DNA from: Pseudoalteromonas rubra
GTDB taxonomy: Bacteria; Pseudomonadota; Gammaproteobacteria; Enterobacterales; Alteromonadaceae
Assembly (NCBI RefSeq): GCF_005886805.2
Contig: NZ_CP045429.1
Location: 124,001 to 188,000 of the forward strand
Length of the DNA: 64,000 bases
Direction of reading: 5' to 3'
A program made the translations under genes and the position numbers. The notes below the pieces were generated by a model. That model had not been told where the DNA came from. It worked only from the letters and a program-made list of their open reading frames with translations, and searched no databases. Shown one piece after another: positions 1 to 9,176 of the stretch (positions are counted from its first letter, which is position 1; each line of letters opens with the position of its first letter).

Positions 1-1406
1 TGATCTTCGCTAAGCAGCCAGATACTGGCACGTGATGCGCGGGCAGCCTGGCAAACCGCATCGGTGCACAGCTCCTGTGCGCGTTCTGTGTGATTGTTAA
101 GGATGGCTTCATGCGTACTGAGTTGTGCCAGCAATTCATTGTTCCTGGCCACTTTTTCATGTTCTATCGCCATCAATTTACGGTCATTGATGTTTTGCAC
201 CGAGCCAAATACTTGTAACGTCCAGCCATTTTCTTGTTTTGCCTGCGCTTTAATGAGTACCCAGCATTCCAGGCCTTTTTGTGGCTGAACAATGAATTCA
301 TCCTCAAAGGGCCTGCCATGTTTGATTGCCTGGTTCATGTAATCCTGAAACTTCTTGCGATGGGGACCCTCTTTAAAGAACTCAGTGCTGCTCATCCAGG
401 TTGGCTGATAATAGGGTGAGATGGCAAAAATCTGACGTGTGACTTCCGACAAAGTGATTTGATGACTTGCCAGATCAACAGACCAGGCACCAACCTGGGC
501 CAGAGAGCCCATGTTGGTTAGTGCACTGGTTTTGCTTTTTAGCTCGGAGAGTAAGCGTGTGTAAAAGGAAAAGGCGAACAAAAAGAACAGCACTATGGTC
601 AACAGTGCCAGGCGAAATGGCCATAAGGCGGCGGAAGAGGCTTTCCAGCCGTAACGCGGAGCAGCGTATAATACCCAGCTGCCCGATGGGACATGGATCG
701 TGAAAGCGAGGGGGTTATGCTCTTGTATCGTGGGTGACCCATAGAAATATTCACCACTGTCACCCAGGCCATTTCTGCCCTGAATGGCAATCAGGTAATC
801 ACTCTCGAGGTTATTCAGCGACACTTGTTCGTACAGTTTGGGCATATCAATCACAACCGACAATAGCCCCCAAAATGTGTCATTATCAACATAGACCGGG
901 ATGCGGGCGATCAGCGCCACCCCGCCCTGTACCAGCTCAAGCGGGCCAGTCAGTACAATGGTGCGGGAGTCTCTGGCTTTGATGGCGTCTTTTTTTTGTT
1001 GTGGGTGAGTGAGGTAGTTGAGCCCTATCGCTTTTTTATTTTCTTCGAGCGGATATATCATTTGCAGCACCATGTCTGGCGCGGCGCCAACATTGCGGAG
1101 CACTTTGCTGGTCTCAAAGAGCGGCGCTGCAAAGCGTTCAAACTGCTTTTGATCGGGGTGTTCTTGAGGTGCCAGTGCAATGGCCAAACCCCGTACCAGT
1201 TGAATATTGGCGGCCAGTGTTCCTTCTAGTTGAGTCCGATAGACATTGAGCTCTTCAAATGTGCGGTTTTTTTCGACTTCGATCAGGCGACGTTCGTTCA
1301 CCCCATCTATGTACCAGCCAGCTGCCAGGATCACCAATAGTAATCCCCCCACCATAAAACGGGTTAAAAAAGCTTTCCTTGACGACAGCACGTGTATGGT
1401 CTGCAT
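1..1406 (-). CDS. Membrane sensor protein with CHASE, PAS and GAF-like domains (C-terminus cut off)
   Basis: Reading leftward from an ATG at 1406, an uninterrupted frame runs to the window edge (about 468 residues). Residues 12-30 form a membrane helix. A periplasmic CHASE-type sensing domain follows (about 45-270), then a second membrane helix (about 282-302, rich in L, F and V). A PAS-like domain follows (about 315-425, with W-V-L-I-K-A and V-F-G-S-V-Q-N-I-N-D-R-K resembling a PAC end). The last visible residues (A-R-A-S-R-A-S-I-W-L-L) look like the start of a GAF domain. The output domain lies outside the window and could be a histidine kinase, GGDEF or EAL, so the signalling chemistry cannot be told. 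No clear ribosome binding site precedes the ATG. It is divergent from the acylase gene at 1644. Confidence 0.8.
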   Translation of the reverse strand, partial: MQTIHVLSSRKAFLTRFMVGGLLLVILAAGWYIDGVNERRLIEVEKNRTFEELNVYRTQLEGTLAANIQLVRGLAIALAPQEHPDQKQFERFAAPLFETSKVLRNVGAAPDMVLQMIYPLEENKKAIGLNYLTHPQQKKDAIKARDSRTIVLTGPLELVQGGVALIARIPVYVDNDTFWGLLSVVIDMPKLYEQVSLNNLESDYLIAIQGRNGLGDSGEYFYGSPTIQEHNPLAFTIHVPSGSWVLYAAPRYGWKASSAALWPFRLALLTIVLFFLFAFSFYTRLLSELKSKTSALTNMGSLAQVGAWSVDLASHQITLSEVTRQIFAISPYYQPTWMSSTEFFKEGPHRKKFQDYMNQAIKHGRPFEDEFIVQPQKGLECWVLIKAQAKQENGWTLQVFGSVQNINDRKLMAIEHEKVARNNELLAQLSTHEAILNNHTERAQELCTDAVCQAARASRASIWLLSED

Positions 1407-1643
1407 GTGAACGTGAAAAAGTATCCTTGAATCATTTAACTATAGTTGTCTGTGTGAAAACTCGCCAAGACTCGGACGAATTTATGATGGAAAACCTTCC
1501 GCTTGCTAACCTTTGATACCTATCTGGCCGTCTTTGTTATTGATTAGACTTCGCGGGGTTAGATGTCACTGACATGTAATGCAATCGAGCTTAATTAACG
1601 CTAAGCTGGCTAAGGTCATTAATCAATCAAGTGAGGGAAAAAT
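1407..1643. other. Divergent intergenic region between sensor and acylase genes
   Basis: This 237-bp stretch separates two outward-facing genes and must hold both promoters. I could not pick a convincing -35/-10 pair on either strand. Only the Shine-Dalgarno sequence of the rightward gene (GAGGGA, about 1633-1638) is clear. Confidence 0.5.
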
Positions 1644-3935
1644 ATGCTGATTTGGCTGAAACGCGGGATTGCGGTGCTGGTGTTACTCGCACTGGCTGCC
1701 AGTGCAGTGGTATATGGCATTTTATCACTGAGTTTGCCCGCGCTCGATGGGCAGGGTCAGTCGACGGCGTTGAGTGCAGAAGTGACACTGGAGCGGGATG
1801 CGATTGGTCAGGCGGTGATCACCGCGCAGAACCGGCAGGACGCTGCTTTCGCGCTCGGCTTTGCGCATGGTCAGGATCGTTTCTTCCAGATGGACTTGTT
1901 GCGCCGTAATGCGGCCGGTGAATTGAGTGAATTATTTGGTGAAGCAGCCCTTGGACTGGACAAGCGGTTGCGGTTTCATCGCTTTCGTGCCCTGAGCCAG
2001 CGTATATTACAACAGCTGCCAGTGTCAGAGCAGCATTTGCTGGCGAGCTACTCTCAGGGTGTTAATGAAGGGCAAGCGCAAAGTGGCGTGCAGGGCTTTG
2101 AGTACCTCCTGCTCGGTGCAGAGGTCCGGCCCTGGCAACCAGAAGACAGCTTGTTAGTTATTTTTAGTATGTACCTGGATTTACAAGAAAGCACACTAAA
2201 AAGAGATGAATCACTCATTCTAGTTGAATCCTTACTTGGGGAAGAAATGAAGCATTTTATTATCCAGCCAAGTAATTATCAGGCGGCACTCGATAATAGT
2301 GAAGTCATCAAAAGTGATGTTAAGGTGCCTTATTTAGACGACATTGCTAAATATGATAGTGTGACGCACATCGAAGAGCGTTCAATTTTTGGAAGTAATA
2401 ACTGGGCTGTAACAGGACAGCATACTAAAACAGGGTCAGCAATGCTTTCTGATGATATGCACCTAGGCTTAAACACACCTGCTATCTGGTATCGCGCTCA
2501 GCTTAATTATGACACCGCCGAAGGCGAGGTGATCCAGGTGTCCGGGGTCACTTTACCGGGCGCGCCAGCCGTGGTTGTGGGCAGTAACAGCCAGGTAGCC
2601 TGGGGATTTACCAATGGTTATCTGGATACGGCTGACTGGATCAAGCTGGACCCAAAGGCCGACAAGACCTGGCAAGTCACAGAGCAGCTTAACTTACCGG
2701 ATGGCAGGAGTGAGGCCTTTACCCTGACATTAAGCGAGTACGGGCCGGTTAAGCAGATCCGCGAAGAAGCGTATGCATTGAGTTGGGTGGCACATCAGGA
2801 TTATGCGGTTAATTTAGGGTTGCTGGGACTGGAGTCCGCAGGGACGGTAGATGAGGCACTGGAACGCGCTGCGCAAATAGCTATTCCGGTCCAGAATATG
2901 GTGGTTGTGGACGCCCAAGGGAATGCGGCCTGGTATCCTACGGGGGCTGTGCCAGGGCGTGCTATACCGAGCGACACAGCCGTTCCCAGTCAGGCATACA
3001 GCGACAACTGGCAACGTAATGAAACGCATCGACCGATTGTTAAAAACCCAGCTCATGGCAAGATTTGGACCGCCAACTCACGGGTGGTATCGGCACCGCA
3101 GCATCAGCGTTTCGGTGATGGCGGCTATGCACTGGGCGCGCGGGCTGTGCAGATCCGTGATCGCCTGATGACGCAAAGTCAGTTTGATGAAGCGGATTTT
3201 ATGCGTATGCAGCTCGATAATGAAGCGCGCTTTTTGGCTCCCTGGCATGAGTTGCTGAGTACGCTGCTTGCCAATCAGGGCGACAGTTATGCGCGAGATA
3301 GCGGTTATTTGTCTGACTGGCAGGCGTGTGCCTGTCCTGAATCGGTTGGTTATACCCTGGTTAGGCGCTTTCGAGATCATACCCTTGATCTGCTGTTTGC
3401 ACCGGTAGAGCACACTCTGCAACAAGTGGATGGCAGTCTGTCGCCCCTGAAGCGCTATCTCGAGCCTGCAGCATGGCAATTGATCCACGAGCAACCCGCG
3501 CACTGGCAACAGCAGTACAGTGATTGGGATGCCCTGTTGCTGGCCGCTTATGAGTCGGCTAAAACGCAGCTACGTGAGACTGAGGGTCGGGATATGGCCG
3601 CGTGGCAATGGGGGCGGGTCAACCAGCTTGAAGTGAAGCATCCGTTTAGCAGGCAAATTCCGCTGCTCAGTGGCTTGCTTGATATGCCGGTGGTGGCAGG
3701 GTTTGGCGACAGTTATATGCCAGCGGTACAAAAGCCGGCATTTGGCGCATCTCAACGTTTTATCGCCCAACCTGGTCATCTGGATAAAGCGATAATGAGT
3801 GTCGCTGGTGGGCAAAGTGGTCATCCGCTGTCACCCTTTTACCGTGCTGGCTTCAGCGCCTATGCGCAGGGCGAAGCAGTCCCTTTATTACCCGGGGCCA
3901 TTAATCACCGTATCACATTTACACCGATCAACTAG
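1644..3935 (+). CDS. Penicillin acylase family protein (Ntn hydrolase, peptidase S45)
   Basis: The 763-residue length is typical of S45 precursors that self-cleave into alpha and beta chains and hydrolyse amide bonds of penicillins, acyl-homoserine lactones or related N-acyl compounds. Residues 7-30 form an N-terminal export or anchor helix. The alpha-chain signature F-A-H-G-Q-D-R-F-F-Q-M-D is at about 73-84. The predicted catalytic Ser251 lies in G-S-N-N-W-A-V and would be the N-terminus of the mature beta chain; W-G-F-T-N follows in the beta chain. The ATG has a good GAGGGA site upstream. Substrate cannot be read from sequence; quorum-signal or antibiotic degradation are only possibilities. 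About 2150-2510 is clearly more AT-rich than the rest of the gene (see findings). Its TAG stop overlaps the stop of the convergent gene in the tetramer CTAG. Confidence 0.88.
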   Translation: MLIWLKRGIAVLVLLALAASAVVYGILSLSLPALDGQGQSTALSAEVTLERDAIGQAVITAQNRQDAAFALGFAHGQDRFFQMDLLRRNAAGELSELFGEAALGLDKRLRFHRFRALSQRILQQLPVSEQHLLASYSQGVNEGQAQSGVQGFEYLLLGAEVRPWQPEDSLLVIFSMYLDLQESTLKRDESLILVESLLGEEMKHFIIQPSNYQAALDNSEVIKSDVKVPYLDDIAKYDSVTHIEERSIFGSNNWAVTGQHTKTGSAMLSDDMHLGLNTPAIWYRAQLNYDTAEGEVIQVSGVTLPGAPAVVVGSNSQVAWGFTNGYLDTADWIKLDPKADKTWQVTEQLNLPDGRSEAFTLTLSEYGPVKQIREEAYALSWVAHQDYAVNLGLLGLESAGTVDEALERAAQIAIPVQNMVVVDAQGNAAWYPTGAVPGRAIPSDTAVPSQAYSDNWQRNETHRPIVKNPAHGKIWTANSRVVSAPQHQRFGDGGYALGARAVQIRDRLMTQSQFDEADFMRMQLDNEARFLAPWHELLSTLLANQGDSYARDSGYLSDWQACACPESVGYTLVRRFRDHTLDLLFAPVEHTLQQVDGSLSPLKRYLEPAAWQLIHEQPAHWQQQYSDWDALLLAAYESAKTQLRETEGRDMAAWQWGRVNQLEVKHPFSRQIPLLSGLLDMPVVAGFGDSYMPAVQKPAFGASQRFIAQPGHLDKAIMSVAGGQSGHPLSPFYRAGFSAYAQGEAVPLLPGAINHRITFTPIN

Positions 3936-4993
3936 TTGGTGTGGGCCGCAGTCACTCGATTGCGGCCCTGTGCTTTACTGGTGTAGAGTGCATCATCGGC
4001 CAGCTGCAAAGTGACAGAAAAAGGCAAAGCGGTATGCCACAAAGCCACGCCAAAACTCATGGTTGCAGTGAGTTCTTCGCCATTAAAGCGTTGCTTCTCA
4101 AGGGTTTGCCGCAATGTTTCAATGCGTATGAGCGCTTCTTCCTGGGTACAATCAACCAGCACGAGCAAAAACTCCTCACCGCCCCACCTGACGGCGATAT
4201 CCTGATCGGTGACATGTTCGCGCAAGATATCAGAGACGGTTTGCAGTACCTCATCCCCCATATCATGACCCAGTTGGTCATTAATCTGTTTAAAATGGTC
4301 GAGATCGGCCATGACCACACAAAGGCTTTGTCCGTTGTGTGCACAGCTGCTGTGCGCTCTGAGGATCAGTTCTTTGGCATAGCGGCGATTAAATAAATTG
4401 GTGAGCGGGTCTCTGGCTGCCAACTTAGCTAGCTGGCGACGCTGAATAAAGGTACTTTCGCGAACATGGCCAATGACATAGATCATAGGTAAGCCGCACA
4501 CGAATACATTGATAAAGTGAATAGAGCGGGCATACTCCTGAAATAAAAAAGGGGTATTTACGGAGCTGTAAAGCTCAAACAGCAAGGCAAACAAGACAAT
4601 CATGCTGAGAGACAGAACAATGGCCAGTCGTAACTTTAGCTTCATATCCAGCAGCAACATGCAGGCGATGGTCCACAGGTAATATTGGAAGCCATAATCC
4701 ATCCCTAAGGTGGCACACACCAGCACCGAGTGTCCCGTGACTTCGACACAAAAAACCCGCAGTGCCAGGTGGCTGTGACCCCGGTTAAGCAGGTAAATCC
4801 CCGTTGCCCAGGCTGCAACGCTGGCGATGTTAGCGATGGACAGGATATAGACATGGCTGTACCAAAAAGCAAAGATAAACAGCAAATGTAAGCATAAACA
4901 ATAGTATGCGACTTGCTTAAACAGCTTCACTTTGACCAGCTCTACTTCATCCGGCTGACTATAAAAATGTTGCGCAATCGGCACGTAAGGCAC
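3932..4993 (-). CDS. Membrane-bound diguanylate cyclase (GGDEF protein)
   Basis: This 353-residue protein should make the second messenger c-di-GMP from two GTP. Residues 25-178 hold about six hydrophobic helices without a recognised sensor domain. The GGDEF domain spans about 185-350, with D-P-L-T-N-L-F-N-R-R at its start and an intact G-G-E-E-F active site at 271-275. I do not see an RxxD inhibitory site just before it (the residues are I-A-V-R-W). The start is a GTG at 4993 with only a weak ribosome binding site; another in-frame GTG lies three codons later, so the start is uncertain by a few residues. It converges on the acylase gene. Confidence 0.88.
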   Translation of the reverse strand: MPYVPIAQHFYSQPDEVELVKVKLFKQVAYYCLCLHLLFIFAFWYSHVYILSIANIASVAAWATGIYLLNRGHSHLALRVFCVEVTGHSVLVCATLGMDYGFQYYLWTIACMLLLDMKLKLRLAIVLSLSMIVLFALLFELYSSVNTPFLFQEYARSIHFINVFVCGLPMIYVIGHVRESTFIQRRQLAKLAARDPLTNLFNRRYAKELILRAHSSCAHNGQSLCVVMADLDHFKQINDQLGHDMGDEVLQTVSDILREHVTDQDIAVRWGGEEFLLVLVDCTQEEALIRIETLRQTLEKQRFNGEELTATMSFGVALWHTALPFSVTLQLADDALYTSKAQGRNRVTAAHTN

Positions 4994-5072
4994 TCTGTTG
5001 TCATTGTTGCAATATCTTCAGTATAGAAAGTGCCGGCGTTTTTTCCCTGAAAATTTATGTCAGACCAGTCAC

Positions 5073-5945
5073 CTAACTCATCATTACCAGGATTGCAGCC
5101 AGTGCGATGAGTAGTAACCCCAGGGTATCACGCCGGGCAACCGGGGCTTTTAGCCACCACACTGCGATGGCAAGCGAAAAGAATACTTCGATCTGACCCA
5201 ATGTTTTAACATAGGCAACGTGCTGCAGACTCATGGCACTAAACCAGCCAACAGAGCCGATACAGCTGGTAGTACTGATGGCACAGGTGAGTCGGCGGTG
5301 TTGCCAAAGCTGACGCCAGGAGTCTGCCTCCGCATAGCTTAGGTAGCAGGCCAGTATTAAGGTTTGACAGGATAGCACCAGTAACAGCACCCAGGCCGCG
5401 CTATGCGGGAAGGGCAACTGGGTGGCGATACTGGCTTCTCGGACCCACAAAGAGGTGAGGGCAAAGGCACCGCCACAGGCAAGTCCTAACAGGGCTGTCG
5501 TCAATTGAAAGTGGCGCAGTGTCACACCGCTGAGTAACAGCACCGCAATACCCCCCAGCAAGACACCTATCCAGCCCAGCGCGCTCAGATGAGATCCGAA
5601 AAAGACCATCCCCAGGATAGCCGCCAATAGAGCCTCACTTTTTGCCAGTCCCACACCGACCGCATAATTATTGCGTTTGAATAATATCACCATGAGTCCG
5701 GTTGCAATGATTTGCATAATACTCGCGCCCGCAATATAGCCTACCAATGTCGGGTTTAGGGTGAGTGCCGGTGCTGTTTGCCAGTGATACAGGCCCAGCA
5801 AGTATAAAGCAGCCAGAGGGGTGGCCAGCAGAAAACGGGCCAGTGTGACACTGGCGACGCTGGCGTGCTGACTCAGGCGGCTTTGCAGCGCATTGCGCCA
5901 GGCCTGGCTGAAGGCGGCGAGGCAGGTAAAGGCAATCCATTCCAT
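5073..5945 (-). CDS. EamA/DMT-superfamily permease
   Basis: The protein from this start has 290 residues and about ten hydrophobic helices in two repeats, the layout of EamA-type drug/metabolite transporters; substrate unknown. I chose the ATG at 5945 because translation then opens directly in the first membrane helix (M-E-W-I-A-F-T-C-L-A-A-F-S). The frame stays open upstream to 6083, but that extension is basic, has no clear ribosome binding site and is not typical of the family. The gene follows the rRNA pseudouridine synthase on the same strand with about 195 bp between them. Confidence 0.8.
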   Translation of the reverse strand: MEWIAFTCLAAFSQAWRNALQSRLSQHASVASVTLARFLLATPLAALYLLGLYHWQTAPALTLNPTLVGYIAGASIMQIIATGLMVILFKRNNYAVGVGLAKSEALLAAILGMVFFGSHLSALGWIGVLLGGIAVLLLSGVTLRHFQLTTALLGLACGGAFALTSLWVREASIATQLPFPHSAAWVLLLVLSCQTLILACYLSYAEADSWRQLWQHRRLTCAISTTSCIGSVGWFSAMSLQHVAYVKTLGQIEVFFSLAIAVWWLKAPVARRDTLGLLLIALAAILVMMS

Positions 5946-6111
5946 ATTTTTCGGCTTTGATGAATATCGGAACACTGAAACTAACCGGAGCCGCAGAGAA
6001 ATGCCAGACCCTTGAAAAATATTCAGCATAACGAGCATAAATAATGGTGCGACAATATGCCGCAGTGTGTCACGCTCGGCCACGCGCTATACTGTTTATC
6101 GATGCTACTTT

Positions 6112-6139
6112 TACCGCCCAGAAAGCCGGTTGGGCGGTA
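6112..6139 (-). terminator. Perfect 9-bp hairpin right after the rluF-like stop codon
   Basis: TACCGCCCA (6112-6120) and TGGGCGGTA (6131-6139) are perfect inverted repeats with a 10-base loop, immediately beyond the TAG of the leftward gene. On the leftward transcript the stem is followed by A-rich rather than U-rich sequence. The T-run lies on the other side (6142-6147), so it would work as an intrinsic terminator only for rightward transcription. It may instead protect the mRNA 3' end. Confidence 0.45.
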
Positions 6140-6841
6140 CTATTTTTCTTGCTCTTCGAGCTTAAGCTGTGTCAACGCTATGGGTTGATAGTGACCCGCT
6201 GGCAAAACTTGTGCATCAAGTTTTAGGTTGGCTATTCGCACCCGGTATAAATCCACCACCCGATAACCGCAGTAGCGCGCCATTTTGCGGATCTGACGAT
6301 TTAATCCCTGCTTGAGGACGATGGTAAAGGTATCTGCTGTGATTGGCTCAACCCGACAGACCTGGGTTGTCGTGCCATCAACCGGCACACCTGCACTCAT
6401 TCGGGCACAAAACTGTTCATCAAAGGGGCGGTCCACCACCACTCGGTATTCTTTTTCCTGATGATGTTTGGGGTGGATCAGGCGGTTACAAAGCTCACCG
6501 TCATTGGTTAGTAGTAACAATCCACGGCTGTCTTTGTCTAATCGGCCAATGGGGTAAACACGTTCACCAGGTGGCAAATGATGGCTCAGGCTATTTGGGT
6601 CGTCCGGGCGCAATTTACAGTCGATGCCAACTGGTTTGTGATACATGTAGAGTTGTTTGGGGGCAGGCCCCTTAACCAACAGACCGCTGACGAGAATATG
6701 ATCAGTCTCTGTGACATGATCTATGTGGTTGGCCGGGCGACCATTAACCGTGACTTCGGCGGCTTCGATTAATCGTGACGCCTGACGGCGGGAACAGACA
6801 CCACAGTGGCTCAGATATTTGGCTAGGCGCATTGGCTGCAT
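6140..6841 (-). CDS. rluF: RluF-like 23S rRNA pseudouridine synthase
   Basis: This 233-residue protein isomerises a uridine in rRNA to pseudouridine. An S4 RNA-binding domain is at about 4-60 (R-L-A-K-Y-L-S-H-C-G-V-C-S-R-R). The catalytic domain follows, with the active-site Asp in G-R-L-D-K-D-S-R-G-L and the late motif Q-G-L-N-R-Q-I-R-K-M. The stretch A-G-V-P-V-D-G-T-T-T-Q-V-C resembles RluF (U2604 of 23S) more than RsuA or RluB, so I use that name with reserve. It lacks the long basic C-terminal tail of E. coli RluF. The ATG at 6841 has no obvious ribosome binding site, and a second in-frame ATG is three codons on. It is separated by only 34 bp from the upstream protease-like gene. Confidence 0.82.
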   Translation of the reverse strand: MQPMRLAKYLSHCGVCSRRQASRLIEAAEVTVNGRPANHIDHVTETDHILVSGLLVKGPAPKQLYMYHKPVGIDCKLRPDDPNSLSHHLPPGERVYPIGRLDKDSRGLLLLTNDGELCNRLIHPKHHQEKEYRVVVDRPFDEQFCARMSAGVPVDGTTTQVCRVEPITADTFTIVLKQGLNRQIRKMARYCGYRVVDLYRVRIANLKLDAQVLPAGHYQPIALTQLKLEEQEK

Positions 6842-6875
6842 ACAAAGGAAAACCGGGAAGCAAAAGCGCAGTATA

Positions 6876-8009
6876 TCAATTCTGACTACGGGGGCGCAAA
6901 ATCAGTACGGCATTACGCTGATCGATGTCAAAATCAAAGTAACGCAAAAAATTCATGCCTAGCAAACCCGGTCCGGCGCGCATTTCATTCATGACGGCAA
7001 ACTGTATGGGCCCGCGAACCTGATCGCCAATCTGCATTTGCTCACTTTGGTAAAATTCCACATTAGCCAGCCCATTGGCGGTTGATACAGTTCGGGTATC
7101 TAGGTAATCAACAGCCTGATTTAGAATTGAAAATTGTTGCTGGGTCAGCGAGGTGACGCTGGCACCTGTGTCGATCATCAATTCGATGGTGGTGCCTGCC
7201 AGCTGGGCTTCAAGCACAAAATGGCTACCGAGACGACGCAGTGGTACGTGTGTAACCCCTTGTTGCAACGCCTGTGCTTGCTGTTGCAATGCTTCTGTTT
7301 CCTGATGATGGCGTAAGGTGTCGTCTGCTTGTGCAATTAAAAACAGGGCTTCGTCTGGCTGAGATAAGGCCAGGTGCGCTTTGACCTGATGCGTCAGCAG
7401 TGGCAGCAGGTGCGGCTTTTCATCGTACCAGGGCGCGGCCAGAGTCAACAGCTCATGCCATTGTTGTTGTTGGCTCAGCTCGATCAGGCGCGAGATTAAC
7501 AGGGTGTCGACCAGAGATTGCCAGTCTGCGTAATGGGGGTTGCGTCGATACGCAATGAGGAGTCGGTTGAGTGCTTCATCGGGCTGCGCTAGCGCCTGAT
7601 ACAAGAGAATTTCAAGGCGCTGTGCTGCCAGTGCTTGTGGCTCAGCTCTGAGGAAACCCTGAACCAGGGCGAGTTGTGCAAACAGCTGAGCATGTGAAGC
7701 CTGGTCCAGCTGTGCGTTGATCCAATGCCACCACTGCTTGATGGCCTGGCTCGCGGCGTCAGGGTGTGTCCCTCGCGCTTGCAGCAGGCTGGCCAGAGCC
7801 TGTTCATAGTGAGCCTGTTGAAATGCTTGCTGTGCCTGGGTAATTAGTAATGGCGTCTGGCGTTCATTGGACTGGCTTGTAATGACAGCTGGGACGGTTG
7901 GTATGGTGGAAGAATGATCTGACATAGCAGGTGAAGGGCGATAGAGCTGCCAACCCAAATACCCATTGAGTAGCAAAGACAGCCCTAAGAGTATCGATTT
8001 CACCTGCAT
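6876..8009 (-). CDS. TPR-like protein with C-terminal retropepsin-like aspartic protease domain
   Basis: The 377-residue protein starts with a hydrophobic segment (residues 4-20) that should anchor or export it. A helical region with TPR-like repeats follows (about 55-250, rich in A, L and Q). The C-terminal domain (about 260-375) carries the aspartyl protease motif D-T-G-A-S at 280-284 and a later G-L-L-G-M-N-F-L flap/dimer motif, as in bacterial clan AA proteases of the retropepsin-like TIGR02281 type. Such proteins act as homodimers, since each chain has one D-T-G. The start ATG has a clear AGGAG site eleven bases upstream. It lies 12 bp downstream of the SDR gene and is almost certainly co-transcribed with it. 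Target unknown. Confidence 0.82.
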   Translation of the reverse strand: MQVKSILLGLSLLLNGYLGWQLYRPSPAMSDHSSTIPTVPAVITSQSNERQTPLLITQAQQAFQQAHYEQALASLLQARGTHPDAASQAIKQWWHWINAQLDQASHAQLFAQLALVQGFLRAEPQALAAQRLEILLYQALAQPDEALNRLLIAYRRNPHYADWQSLVDTLLISRLIELSQQQQWHELLTLAAPWYDEKPHLLPLLTHQVKAHLALSQPDEALFLIAQADDTLRHHQETEALQQQAQALQQGVTHVPLRRLGSHFVLEAQLAGTTIELMIDTGASVTSLTQQQFSILNQAVDYLDTRTVSTANGLANVEFYQSEQMQIGDQVRGPIQFAVMNEMRAGPGLLGMNFLRYFDFDIDQRNAVLILRPRSQN

Positions 8010-8021
8010 TGTGTGTCGCTC

Positions 8022-8897
8022 CTATCCGTGCTGATTCAGTATAGCTGCTATCGCGGAGCCAAAGTCCCGCTGATGGGTGATACCCAATAGATGCAGGCGA
8101 GTGTCCTGAAGCGCACAGTTGTGTGGCCGGGCTGCGCTTTGGGTTGGTTCTGGCAAAGCGATGAGTTGTTCTCCATCTATGCCCACCAGCGGTGCCATGA
8201 TCCGTGCCATTTGATACTTGGTCATCGCCTGGTTATCTGACATGTGGTAGATACCGCCTAGTTTTTTTGCTGGTAGCGCTACCAGGTCTGCCAGTGTCAG
8301 AGCAATGTCTTCAACATGGGTGGGATAGCGGATTGCCCAGTCGTCATGGGCACTTGTTGCATTCAACTTGAGTTGCTCAGCAATCACAGTGACAGCTGAC
8401 TCTGCCAGGTATTCAACATCCCCATACAGCACCGGCACTCGGACCACACAATGTGTAGGGTCGCTCGATAGCACGGCTTGTTCAGCTTGTTGCTTACTTT
8501 GGCCATAAAAGTTTAGCGGGTTGGTGTGCGCCTGTTCAGTGTAAGGCGGTTGAGTGCCATCAAAAACGTAATCGGTGCTGATAAAAAATAAGCGGATGCC
8601 TCTTTGGCTACATTGTGTAGCCAGGTGTTCACTGGCTGCTACATTCAGCGCGAGTGTTTGAGCATGGTCGGTTTCACAGACATCAGGTTTTCGCTCTGCC
8701 GCAGCGTGGATTAGCACGTCCGGTGCATACTGATCGAGAAAAGCGTTGATGGCTTGCTGGTCGGATAAATCAAGAGACACCAGTGGCGGGGCGGCACGAC
8801 GGAAGCCACACCCTATGATTGTGTATTGCGTCTCCAGTATTTTGACAAGTGCGCGTCCCAGTAGTCCGGTTGCACCGGTAATGGCGATGGTTTGCAT
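8022..8897 (-). CDS. RmlD-like NAD(P)-dependent sugar-nucleotide reductase (SDR family)
   Basis: The 291-residue protein is an extended short-chain dehydrogenase. It has the N-terminal Rossmann motif T-G-A-T-G-L-L-G (about 7-14), the S-T-D-Y-V-F-D-G motif typical of RmlD, and the catalytic Y-G-Q-S-K (Y-x-x-x-K). RmlD reduces dTDP-4-dehydrorhamnose to dTDP-rhamnose, but no rmlA/B/C genes are nearby, so the true substrate is open and it may be a stand-alone homologue. The start ATG has a CGGAG ribosome binding site 7-8 bases upstream. It is first in a probable two-gene unit with the aspartic protease-like gene. Confidence 0.8.
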   Translation of the reverse strand: MQTIAITGATGLLGRALVKILETQYTIIGCGFRRAAPPLVSLDLSDQQAINAFLDQYAPDVLIHAAAERKPDVCETDHAQTLALNVAASEHLATQCSQRGIRLFFISTDYVFDGTQPPYTEQAHTNPLNFYGQSKQQAEQAVLSSDPTHCVVRVPVLYGDVEYLAESAVTVIAEQLKLNATSAHDDWAIRYPTHVEDIALTLADLVALPAKKLGGIYHMSDNQAMTKYQMARIMAPLVGIDGEQLIALPEPTQSAARPHNCALQDTRLHLLGITHQRDFGSAIAAILNQHG

Positions 8898-9145
8898 AGC
8901 AACTCCGTTGATTGTCTGACTGTTTTATACAGGGAGTGAAAATAATTACACTCGCAAACGGGGCATCGTGTCACGCGCATTTTATTTTACTAAATAGGCG
9001 CTTCATATCGGCAAGGTCGGATGCATGCGCAGTGATTTCACCAATTGCCGTGGCGTGTGACAACAACCTTGTCAGCTTACCCAATTTCCAGACAGTGTCC
9101 AGATGCGATGTTTGGTTTTTCATTGTCTCTGTGACAGGAGCTTAA

Positions 9146-9173
9146 ATCCGGGCCGGCTGAGGCCGGCCCGGAT
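9146..9173 (-). terminator. Hairpin terminator downstream of the POT transporter gene
   Basis: ATCCGGGCCGGC (9146-9157) and GCCGGCCCGGAT (9162-9173) are a perfect 12-bp inverted repeat with a 4-base loop, three bases beyond the transporter stop codon. The stem is nearly all G/C. The following leftward sequence is only weakly T-rich. Confidence 0.7.
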
Positions 9174-9176
9174 CCA

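Noticed and set aside
467..1229. Several short rightward open frames inside the first gene
   Set aside because: They are shadows of the leftward CHASE/PAS frame, which has clear domain content and no stop from 1406 to the window edge.
5946..6083. N-terminal extension of the DMT permease
   Set aside because: The extra 46 residues are basic, do not match the family start and lack a ribosome binding site; the ATG at 5945 fits the first membrane helix.
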